A DNA stretch of 11,362 bases, taken from assembly GCA_007130265.1 (NCBI GenBank), contig SLST01000593.1:1-11362 (forward strand), given 5' to 3'. The notes under the pieces were generated by a model. That model was not told the origin of the DNA. It did not search any database and saw only the letters and a list, made by a program, of their open reading frames with translations. This document shows, piece by piece, positions 5,833 to 11,362 of the stretch. Within the stretch, counting starts at the first letter, position 1, and every line of letters begins with the position of its first letter. Origin of the DNA: Spirochaetales bacterium (GTDB lineage: Bacteria; Spirochaetota; Spirochaetia; DSM-27196; SLST01). Made by a program: the position numbers and the translations under genes.

Positions 5833-6536
5833 TGTGATCCTCCAAGGAGCAGTCTGCGGTTGCGTTCGGCCGCGCGACGGGTCTCGTCGTCCACACGCGC
5901 CGCGATGATGCGATCGTAGGCTGAGATCGCATCGTCTATGTTGCCGAGCTCCACGTGGGCGCGGCCGAGGACAAACAGCGACGGGATGTGGCCGCTGCTA
6001 CGCTCGAGTATGCGCCGCAGCTGCCCGATCGCGTCGAACGGTCTGCCGAGCTCGAAGGTATAGAGCACCGCGAGTGCGTACCGCCCGTCAATGTAATCCG
6101 GCGATATCTCGAGCGCGTTGAGGTAGGAGAGCTCTGCGCGAGCAAGGGACTGCTCGCGGAGGTCCGGCCGGGCCTGCGCCTTGCCGATAAACCCGGCGCA
6201 CACACCGGCAAGATAGTGGAGCATATGGTTGCGCGGCTGAATTCTGATCGCCTCCTCGAGCGCGTCGAGCGCCGGACCGTAGAGCTCGTGACGCATATAC
6301 TCCTGCGCCAGCAGCTTCAGGGCGTCAGCCTGTCTGAGCCCCGCCTCGACCTTGCGCGAGACGGTCTCGCCGTGTTGTTCGACGAGCGCCTCGAGCTCGC
6401 GAATCCGATCCGTCGACGGCGGAGCCGGCTCCAGATTCACGAGACCCTCGAGCCGGGGGTCCTCCCGCGCGCACGCGAACAGTGCGAGAGTCGCTGTCAG
6501 AATCGCAAGCGCCCGGCTCGCGCGGCGAACAGCCAT
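5829..6536 (-). CDS. TPR-repeat lipoprotein of unknown function
   Basis: The predicted 235-residue protein begins with a basic stretch (MAVRRASR), a hydrophobic signal (about 9-21) and a lipobox LFAC with the lipidated Cys at 22, so it should be exported and membrane-anchored. The mature part starts with a Pro/Glu-rich linker and a helical segment (about 42-68). At least three or four tetratricopeptide-like helix pairs then follow, roughly 72-102 (ending EAIRIQPRN), 105-148 (ending NALEISPDY), 150-183 and 184-217. TPR arrays are protein-protein interaction scaffolds; no catalytic domain is seen. The ATG at 6534-6536 is chosen over one five codons upstream because GAGGAG (6542-6547) is 5 nt before it. 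It follows xerD by 43 nt and overlaps dprA by 4 nt. Sitting between division and recombination genes suggests an envelope role in division or cell shape, but that is inference only. Confidence 0.85.
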   Translation of the reverse strand: MAVRRASRALAILTATLALFACAREDPRLEGLVNLEPAPPSTDRIRELEALVEQHGETVSRKVEAGLRQADALKLLAQEYMRHELYGPALDALEEAIRIQPRNHMLHYLAGVCAGFIGKAQARPDLREQSLARAELSYLNALEISPDYIDGRYALAVLYTFELGRPFDAIGQLRRILERSSGHIPSLFVLGRAHVELGNIDDAISAYDRIIAARVDDETRRAAERNRRLLLGGSQ

Positions 6537-6541
6537 TCGGT

Positions 6542-6547
6542 CTCCTC
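6542..6547 (-). promoter_or_regulatory. Ribosome-binding site deciding the lipoprotein start
   Basis: GAGGAG on the minus strand, 5 nt before the ATG at 6534-6536. The alternative in-frame ATG at 6549-6551 lies upstream of this site and has no clear ribosome-binding site of its own. Confidence 0.65.
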
Positions 6548-6579
6548 TCATCTACGGTACCAAATCCGTCCCCGCTTCA

Positions 6580-7476
6580 CTACCGACCCCTTGGATGGAA
6601 ATCCGCATGGTGCGTGGCAAGCTCGTCGCGGTCCACGTGCGTGTAGATCTGCGTCGTGGAGATGTCGGCGTGGCCGAGCAGTTCCTGCACTGCGCGCAGA
6701 TCGGCGCCGCCTTCGAGCAGGTGCGTCGCAAACGAGTGCCGCAGCGTGTGCACCTTCGCCTCCACACCGGCACGCTCGGAGATCTCGCGGAAACGCTTCC
6801 ACATGCCCTTGCGGGAGAGCTTCTGGCCGCGGTTGTTGAGAAAGAGCGCTGACACCGGACCTCGAACGAGCCTTGGGCGCGCCTCCTCGAGATACCGCAC
6901 GAGCCAGTGCCGCGCGTGTTCGCCCATGGGAACGAGCCGCTCCTTCTCCCCTTTTCCGTGCACCCGTATCAGACGCTCGGCGAGAAAGACCCGCTCCACC
7001 GATAGCTCAACCGCCTCGGAGATCCGCAGACCGCACGAGTAGATCAGCTCGAACAGGGCGCGATCACGGAGCCCGAGCGGACTGTCGAGCTCGATCGAAT
7101 CGAGCAGGCGATCTATCTGCTCGAGATCGAGAACTCCGGGAACGCGGTACGAAGCTCTCGGCAGCTCGACGAGCGTCGCCGGATTGTCCTCGCGGTCGCC
7201 CTGGAGCACGAGATAGTGAAACAGGCTGCGCAGAGCGCTGATGCACTTCGCAATCGTCCGTTGATCGAGCCCGTCCTCCTGCTGACGCGCTATGAGGAAA
7301 TCAATCACCTGCGCGGTGGTCATCGATCGAACGGCCAGATCCTGGGCGGCCGCCCACATGAGGAACACCCGACAGTCTCGGATATAGGTGGCGACCGTCT
7401 GCCGCGAGAGTCGAAGGCCGGCGGTGAGATAGTCTTCAAACTCCTGGATCAGGCCCTGCGGCCGTTCAGCCGTCAT
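6580..7476 (-). CDS. xerD: Tyrosine recombinase, XerD type
   Basis: This second Xer-family tyrosine recombinase is predicted to be the partner of the XerC-type enzyme in this window. It has 298 residues, the same length as E. coli XerD as I recall it. The core-binding domain covers about 8-92 and the catalytic domain follows with R151 (GLRISEA), K175 (HGKGEKER), H243 and R246 (HTLRHSFATH), H269 (LGHAD) and Y278 (TTQIYTH). The XerD-like blocks HGKGEKERLVPMGE and STTQIYTHV are well kept, and the C-terminus (HHADFHPRGR) resembles the short His-rich XerD end. The frame is open upstream, but the ATG at 7474-7476 gives the family N-terminus. It overlaps the end of ftsZ by 11 nt with only a weak upstream AGG, so initiation probably depends on coupling to ftsZ translation. 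Confidence 0.9.
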   Translation of the reverse strand: MTAERPQGLIQEFEDYLTAGLRLSRQTVATYIRDCRVFLMWAAAQDLAVRSMTTAQVIDFLIARQQEDGLDQRTIAKCISALRSLFHYLVLQGDREDNPATLVELPRASYRVPGVLDLEQIDRLLDSIELDSPLGLRDRALFELIYSCGLRISEAVELSVERVFLAERLIRVHGKGEKERLVPMGEHARHWLVRYLEEARPRLVRGPVSALFLNNRGQKLSRKGMWKRFREISERAGVEAKVHTLRHSFATHLLEGGADLRAVQELLGHADISTTQIYTHVDRDELATHHADFHPRGR

Positions 7477-8647
7477 GGCCGCCGCCGACCTGCTGGTAAC
7501 GGAGGATCGCCGGTATACCCAGCTCGTCCAGCTCACCTTCGTCCGACTTGAGCACCTGCTCGCGACTGCGATGCAGCCGCGCGCGCGTCATCTCTGACCA
7601 CTGATTCAGCGAGATGTACTCCTCGGTCTGTTCGGACTTGGCAGGAGCCGGGCGCGCGGGACCGTGATCACGATCGAATCCGGTCGCAATCACGCTGACC
7701 TTGACCTCGTTCTCCATCAACTCGTCAACCGCCGTCCCGGAGATGATCAGGGCGTCCTGGTCCGCATTGGCGGTAATGATGTTGAGGATCTCTTCGTACT
7801 CGCTCAGCGCGAAATCGAGACCGCCCGAGACGTTGACGAGGATTCCCTTCGCCCCCTCTATGCTCGCATCCTCGAGCAACGGATTGTTGATAGCCGCGGT
7901 CGCCGCGTCAACCGCCCGGTTCTCGCCGTCGCCGACGCCAATCCCCATCAGCGCGTCGCCCTGACCGCTCATGATCGTGCGAACGTCGGCAAAGTCAATG
8001 TTGATCTCTCCCGGCTTGGTAATCAGATCGCTGATCCCCTGGACGGCCTGCCGCAGCACGTCGTCGGCAAGCAGAAAAGCCTGGGTGATGGGGGTCTTCT
8101 TGTCGACGATCTTCAGCAGATGCTGGTTCGGGATGATGATGAGCGTATCGACCGCTTCCCGGAGCTTCGCGAGCCCCTCGTCGGCCAGTCGCATCTTGTA
8201 GTTGCGCTCGAAGTCAAACGGCTTCGTGACCACCGCAACGGTGAGGATTCCCATGTCTCGAGCCACTTGAGCGATGATCGGAGCTGCGCCGGTACCGGTC
8301 CCACCGCCCATTCCGGCGGTGATGAACACCATATCCGCGCCCTGTACGACCCGCTGAATCTCGCTCTTGTCCTCGAGCGCAGCCTTCTCCCCGACCTCCG
8401 GCTTACCTCCGGCGCCGAGCCCTCCGGTGAGCTCCGATCCGAGCGGCAGGCGGACCTCCGCGTTCGACCGCTGCAAAGCCTGCAGGTCGGTGTTGACGGC
8501 GCAGAACTCGACGTTCTCGAGCCCGGCAGCAATCATCCGATTCACTGCGTTGCTGCCGCCGCCGCCCACGCCTATCACCTTGATGACCGTCGGGCTTCCG
8601 TAGGCTTCGCCGAGCACCCGGGCATCGTCCTGAATCTCGATCTTCAT
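7466..8647 (-). CDS. ftsZ: Cell division protein FtsZ
   Basis: FtsZ is the tubulin-like GTPase that polymerises into the midcell ring and recruits the divisome. The 393-residue product shows the N-terminal nucleotide-binding loop VIGVGGGGSNAVN (24-36), the tubulin signature GGGTGTG (114-120), and the T7 synergy loop NIDFADV (216-222), whose Asp completes the GTPase site of the next subunit. After about residue 322 comes a polar linker, then the conserved C-terminal peptide LGIPAILRYQQ (376-386), the usual docking site for FtsA and other partners, followed by seven extra residues ending GGHDG. The ATG at 8645-8647 has GGGAGGGG at 8650-8657. A 44-nt gap with a short hairpin separates it from ftsA. 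The 3' end overlaps xerD. Every hallmark expected of a functional FtsZ is present. Confidence 0.98.
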   Translation of the reverse strand: MKIEIQDDARVLGEAYGSPTVIKVIGVGGGGSNAVNRMIAAGLENVEFCAVNTDLQALQRSNAEVRLPLGSELTGGLGAGGKPEVGEKAALEDKSEIQRVVQGADMVFITAGMGGGTGTGAAPIIAQVARDMGILTVAVVTKPFDFERNYKMRLADEGLAKLREAVDTLIIIPNQHLLKIVDKKTPITQAFLLADDVLRQAVQGISDLITKPGEINIDFADVRTIMSGQGDALMGIGVGDGENRAVDAATAAINNPLLEDASIEGAKGILVNVSGGLDFALSEYEEILNIITANADQDALIISGTAVDELMENEVKVSVIATGFDRDHGPARPAPAKSEQTEEYISLNQWSEMTRARLHRSREQVLKSDEGELDELGIPAILRYQQVGGGHDG

Positions 8648-8649
8648 AT

Positions 8650-8657
8650 CCCCTCCC
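8650..8657 (-). promoter_or_regulatory. Ribosome-binding site of ftsZ (GGGAGGGG)
   Basis: GGGAGGGG on the minus strand followed by AT and the ftsZ ATG, in the same 14-nt context as fliF. The 3' arm of a small hairpin ends 3 nt before it. Confidence 0.75.
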
Positions 8658-8660
8658 AGT

Positions 8661-8680
8661 AGATAGTCGATCCTCTATCT
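8661..8680 (-). promoter_or_regulatory. Perfect inverted repeat in the ftsA-ftsZ gap
   Basis: AGATAG and CTATCT form a perfect 6-bp stem around an 8-nt loop. It lies in the 44-nt gap between the ftsA stop and the ftsZ start, 3 nt before the ftsZ ribosome-binding site. The stem is AT-rich and modest in strength. It could tune ftsZ translation or be a processing site; it could also be chance. Confidence 0.35.
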
Positions 8681-8691
8681 GCCAAAGCTCC

Positions 8692-9939
8692 TCATTCGAA
8701 GAAGTTCCGCAGCCACTTTCCGACTCCTCGAAGGAGTCCTCCTTGCATCCTACCTCGAGTGTCCTTCTCCGGGACGGCGTCCGACCGGCCGCCGCTTTTC
8801 GCCTCGGCGTAAAGCACCAGCCCGATCACCGTGGAAAACTCCGGGGTCTGGTACACGGTCCCGATCCCGCCGAGATTACCCGGTTGTCCGATCCGGGCAG
8901 AAACGCCGAACACCTCCTGGGCGAGCTCCACAGCGCCGGGCAGCAACGCGCCGCCTCCGGTGAGCACGATGCCCGCGCCAAGATGTCTCAGGTATCCCTT
9001 CGGTTCGATCTTCTCTCGAACCATCGAGTAGATCTCCCCCACGCGCGGCTGGATAATCCGGCAGATCTCTTCGCGTGGAACTGATGCCGGCGGCCGGCCC
9101 CCGACGCCCGGGATGATGACCGGCTCCCCCGCCTCCACGAGCGGCAGGTAACAGCAGCCGGCCTCGTGCTTGATCTGTTCCGCCGATTCAGTCGGCGTCT
9201 TGAGCATGATCGACAGATCACCAGTCACCTGCGCTCCGCCGACCGGAAGAACGCTCGTGTAGTAGGGGGCGCCCTCTCGGAAAATCAGTATGTCCGTCGT
9301 GCCCCCACCAAGGTCGATCAGCAGAACGCCGAGTTCCTTTTCATCCTCGGTCAGAACGGCTCGCGCCGAAGCGAGCGACTCGAGCACGATGTCCGACACC
9401 TTGAATCCGGCGCGATTCACGCACTTCACGAGATTCTGGGCGGAAGTCACCGATCCGGTGATGATGTGAACCTCCGCCTCGAGCCTCACTCCTATCATAT
9501 CGAGCGGGTTCCTGATACCCGCCTGTTCATCGACGATGAACTCCTGCGGGACGACATGGATGACTTCGCGATCCATGGGGATCACCACCGCCTTCGCCGC
9601 GTCGATAACGCGGTCGACGTCCTCACTCGTTATCTCACGTCCTCGCCCGGTGACCGCAACAACGCCGCGCGAGTTCAGACCCTCTATGTGCCCACCGGCG
9701 ATCCCGGTGACCACGGTCGACACCTCTCGTCCGGCCATCTGCTCCGCCGCCTCTACCGCCAGACCGACGCTGCGCAGCGTCGCTTCGATGTTGATCACGA
9801 CCCCGCGGCGCAACCCGTGCGACGGCGCGGTCCCGAGCCCGATGATCTCGAGTTGCCCGTCCTCGTCGTAGTCGGCAATTGCAGCCGATACGGTAGTCGT
9901 CCCGATATCGAGCCCCACGATCACCCGATCGTCGTTCAC
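8692..9939 (-). CDS. ftsA: Cell division protein FtsA
   Basis: FtsA is the actin-like ATPase that tethers FtsZ filaments to the inner membrane and signals to later divisome proteins. The 415-residue product has phosphate-1 loop DIGTTTVS (11-18), the FtsA-specific 1C insertion at about 84-165, phosphate-2 loop DLGGGTTD (209-216) and the adenosine motif GIVLTGGGALLPG (323-335). A low-complexity linker leads to the C-terminal amphipathic helix GLLRGVGKWLRNFFE, the membrane-targeting sequence. The start is a GTG at 9937-9939 that overlaps the ftsQ stop as GTGA; a G-rich GGGGGG tract lies just upstream. A 44-nt gap leads to ftsZ, the conserved partner order. Identification is secure from the full motif set and neighbours. 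Confidence 0.97.
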   Translation of the reverse strand: MNDDRVIVGLDIGTTTVSAAIADYDEDGQLEIIGLGTAPSHGLRRGVVINIEATLRSVGLAVEAAEQMAGREVSTVVTGIAGGHIEGLNSRGVVAVTGRGREITSEDVDRVIDAAKAVVIPMDREVIHVVPQEFIVDEQAGIRNPLDMIGVRLEAEVHIITGSVTSAQNLVKCVNRAGFKVSDIVLESLASARAVLTEDEKELGVLLIDLGGGTTDILIFREGAPYYTSVLPVGGAQVTGDLSIMLKTPTESAEQIKHEAGCCYLPLVEAGEPVIIPGVGGRPPASVPREEICRIIQPRVGEIYSMVREKIEPKGYLRHLGAGIVLTGGGALLPGAVELAQEVFGVSARIGQPGNLGGIGTVYQTPEFSTVIGLVLYAEAKSGGRSDAVPEKDTRGRMQGGLLRGVGKWLRNFFE

Positions 9940-10766
9940 CGGTGCCCCCCGTCATCGCGCGGACGGAGTACGCCTTCTCCGCTCCGAAAATCGAGCTCCG
10001 CGAGCGACGAGAGACGGTCTTCCCGCTGCAGTACGTCCAGCATCATCATCACGTACTGTATCATGTCGGCATCGATGCTGGTACCGATTCGCACGGGCAG
10101 GCGGTAGTGCATGGGGTAGAGTACCACCTCGTAGGCGTATTCGTTCTTCTGGACGATTCGGTATTCGCTGAACAATCGATAGAGCGCCGGATCCTCCACT
10201 CTTATACGGCGCAACTGCCGGAGGAAATCAACCACAAGGGTGGGGAGCTGGAGTCCCACGTCGACGGCGGCAAATCGCAGCCCCGACAGCACTGGCAGAT
10301 CGCCCAACTGCGCATCGGCGCCCACCTGAAAGACGACCCCGTCTTCGTCGAAGACAAGCGGCACGGTCCCGCCGTCGGTGCGAGCGAGCGCGGCGGCGAG
10401 CGGTACGCGGGCTGTCGCCGTGATGGTCAGACGATTGGGAAAGACCGTTTCGACCCGCACGTCTCGCACGATCGGCTGTTGCCGGATTCGGGCTGCGACG
10501 CGCTCGGGTTGGACCGAGAAGAACCCGACGCCCTCGTGAACTCCGGCGAGAGCAAGAAGCTGCTCGTCGGTGAACGGCAGATTGCTGTCCACTACGATTG
10601 TGTCGATCGTGAGCCGCGGAGCGATAGCGAGACGGTACGCGAGTTGGCCGAGCAGGACGAGCGAGAGAAGTGCGATAGCGAGCACGAGGAACCTCTGGAC
10701 CACACGTTCCCGGCCCGGTCTGTGCTCACGCGCCACATAGTTTCGTCCGGCCAGAACGTCAGCCAT
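9936..10766 (-). CDS. ftsQ: Cell division protein FtsQ/DivIB
   Basis: FtsQ/DivIB is a bitopic divisome protein that links early and late division proteins in the periplasm. The predicted 276-residue protein has a basic cytoplasmic N-terminus (about 1-24), a single membrane helix at about 25-46 (LVLAIALLSLVLLG), then a POTRA-type domain at about 51-120 (IDTIVVDSNLPFTDEQL through FPNRLTITATARVP). A beta-rich region follows, starting near VPLVFDEDGVVF. The family is poorly conserved, so the call rests on topology, the POTRA signature and position between ftsW and ftsA. The ATG at 10764-10766 is chosen because it has GGAG 7 nt upstream and overlaps the ftsW stop by 8 nt; an upstream in-frame ATG at 10808 would push it deep into ftsW. 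The C-terminal tail (about 261-276) is charged and probably disordered. Confidence 0.88.
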   Translation of the reverse strand: MADVLAGRNYVAREHRPGRERVVQRFLVLAIALLSLVLLGQLAYRLAIAPRLTIDTIVVDSNLPFTDEQLLALAGVHEGVGFFSVQPERVAARIRQQPIVRDVRVETVFPNRLTITATARVPLAAALARTDGGTVPLVFDEDGVVFQVGADAQLGDLPVLSGLRFAAVDVGLQLPTLVVDFLRQLRRIRVEDPALYRLFSEYRIVQKNEYAYEVVLYPMHYRLPVRIGTSIDADMIQYVMMMLDVLQREDRLSSLAELDFRSGEGVLRPRDDGGHR

Positions 10767-11362
10767 ACCTGCGCTCCGTATCCGCACGCATCTCCTCGCG
10801 GGCCACATTGAGCAACAGCCCGGACATCAGGAGCGTCATCAGTATCGCCGAGCCGCCATGGGAGAAGAACGGCAGCGGTATCCCGGTCGCGGGCACCAGG
10901 CCGCACACGACGGCCATGTTGAGGAGTGCCTGAAGGGCAATGAGGCTGGTCAGGCCGAAGGCGAGCAGCGATCGGAACACACTCGTCGCGGTGAAGGAGA
11001 GGCGATACCCCTTGATCGCCAGCGCCGCGAACAGCCCGAGCACGAGCAGGACCCCGACGAAGCCGAGTTCTTCGCCCAGAACGGCGAAGACGAAGTCAGA
11101 GTGCGGCTCGGGAAGCGAACCGTACTTCTGGAGACTCTGGCCGATACCGCGTCCCCAGAGTCCGCCCTGCACGAGTGCCCGCTGGGCGGCGAGGACCTGG
11201 TATCCAGAGCCGAATCGGTCGAGGTTCGGGTCGATATACGCGAGGATGCGAAGGACGCGGTGCTCGCGGGTGAGCAACAGTATAGTCGTGAGAGGCGCGG
11301 CGACGAGTCCCAGGCTGAGGAAGAAGCGCAGCCGGACGCGAGCGACGAAGAACATGAGCAGC
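10759..11362 (-). CDS. ftsW: Lipid II polymerase FtsW (C-terminal part, 5' end beyond the window)
   Basis: FtsW is the SEDS-family glycosyltransferase that polymerises septal peptidoglycan with its cognate class B PBP. About 200 codons are visible and the frame is still open at the right edge, so the ATG at 11353-11355 is internal. Counting from that Met, there is a membrane helix at about 10-29. The large extracytoplasmic loop follows, with GGLWGRGIGQSLQK (64-77) and the diagnostic LPEPHSDFVFAVLGEELGF (81-99). Further membrane helices flank the conserved block NMAVVCGLVPATGIPLPFFS (146-165), which continues HGGSA. The usual SYGGSS appears as SHGGSA. The LPEPHSDF motif and the neighbouring ftsQAZ favour FtsW over RodA. 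The stop overlaps the ftsQ start by 8 nt. Confidence 0.93.
   Translation of the reverse strand, partial: LLMFFVARVRLRFFLSLGLVAAPLTTILLLTREHRVLRILAYIDPNLDRFGSGYQVLAAQRALVQGGLWGRGIGQSLQKYGSLPEPHSDFVFAVLGEELGFVGVLLVLGLFAALAIKGYRLSFTATSVFRSLLAFGLTSLIALQALLNMAVVCGLVPATGIPLPFFSHGGSAILMTLLMSGLLLNVAREEMRADTERRYG

Noticed and set aside
6554..6569. Inverted repeat ACGG/CCGT in the xerD-lipoprotein gap
   Set aside because: Four base pairs around an 8-nt loop; not above chance and not beside a GGGAGGGG site.
3878..7476. A dif-like recombination site near the Xer genes
   Set aside because: I found no AT-rich 28-bp element with two half-sites. dif is normally near the replication terminus and need not be linked to xer genes.
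3878..7476. The two recombinases as parts of an integron or mobile element
   Set aside because: Both show Xer-type motifs and are embedded in co-directional housekeeping genes with start-stop overlaps. No terminal repeats, att duplication or cargo genes are seen.
7477..7536. Longer XerD reading from an upstream start at 7536
   Set aside because: The extra 20 residues fall in ftsZ coding sequence and do not resemble XerD. Starting at 7476 gives the usual 298 residues.
55..10811. Long open frames on the plus strand (for example 2390-3340, 3923-4960, 5955-6839, 7664-8662, 9166-10107, 9942-10811)
   Set aside because: Each lies opposite a well-supported minus-strand gene. The products look like Arg/Asp-rich mirror translations with no family motif, as expected in GC-rich DNA.

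Overview
This is the interior of a dense minus-strand gene cluster from a flagellated, GC-rich bacterium, most likely a spirochaete (a free-living Spirochaeta-like lineage rather than a host-restricted Treponema or Borrelia). The lineage call is an inference. It rests on a complete division block (ftsW-ftsQ-ftsA-ftsZ) running in the same direction into flagellar rod and MS-ring genes (flgB-flgC-fliE-fliF), with dprA in between, as I recall from Treponema. No 16S rRNA or other marker is present to confirm it.

All fourteen genes are read right to left. In transcription order: (1) division block, 11362 to 7466: ftsW (5' end outside the window), ftsQ/divIB, ftsA, ftsZ. (2) DNA-processing and proteolysis block, 7476 to 1961: xerD-type recombinase, a TPR lipoprotein, dprA, xerC-type recombinase, hslV, hslU. 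(3) Flagellar basal-body block, 1886 to 1: flgB, flgC, fliE, and the N-terminal 188 codons of fliF, which runs off the left edge. No plus-strand gene, RNA gene, mobile element, CRISPR array or phage gene is supported.

Seven of the thirteen junctions overlap: ftsW/ftsQ, ftsQ/ftsA, ftsZ/xerD, lipoprotein/dprA, dprA/xerC, xerC/hslV and hslV/hslU. This implies co-transcription and translational coupling. Six junctions have gaps (4 to 95 nt), and none exceeds 100 nt. Three gaps (ftsA-ftsZ, hslU-flgB, fliE-fliF) each hold an inverted repeat a few bases before a GGGAGGGG ribosome-binding site. flgC-fliE has the same ribosome-binding site without a hairpin. These are the most interesting non-coding signals in the window.

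The genes make a growth, division and motility unit. FtsW/FtsQ/FtsA/FtsZ build the septum. XerC and XerD are expected to resolve chromosome dimers at the septum. DprA protects incoming single-stranded DNA and loads RecA. HslVU is a two-component ATP-dependent protease. FlgB/FlgC/FliE/FliF start the flagellar basal body, periplasmic if this is a spirochaete. The order dprA-xerC-hslV-hslU-flgB-flgC-fliE-fliF parallels the Bacillus subtilis dprA-(topA-trmFO)-codV-clpQ-clpY-(codY)-flgB-flgC-fliE-fliF locus, with the bracketed genes missing here. I found no previously undescribed biological system. The window is well-known housekeeping genes in an interesting arrangement.
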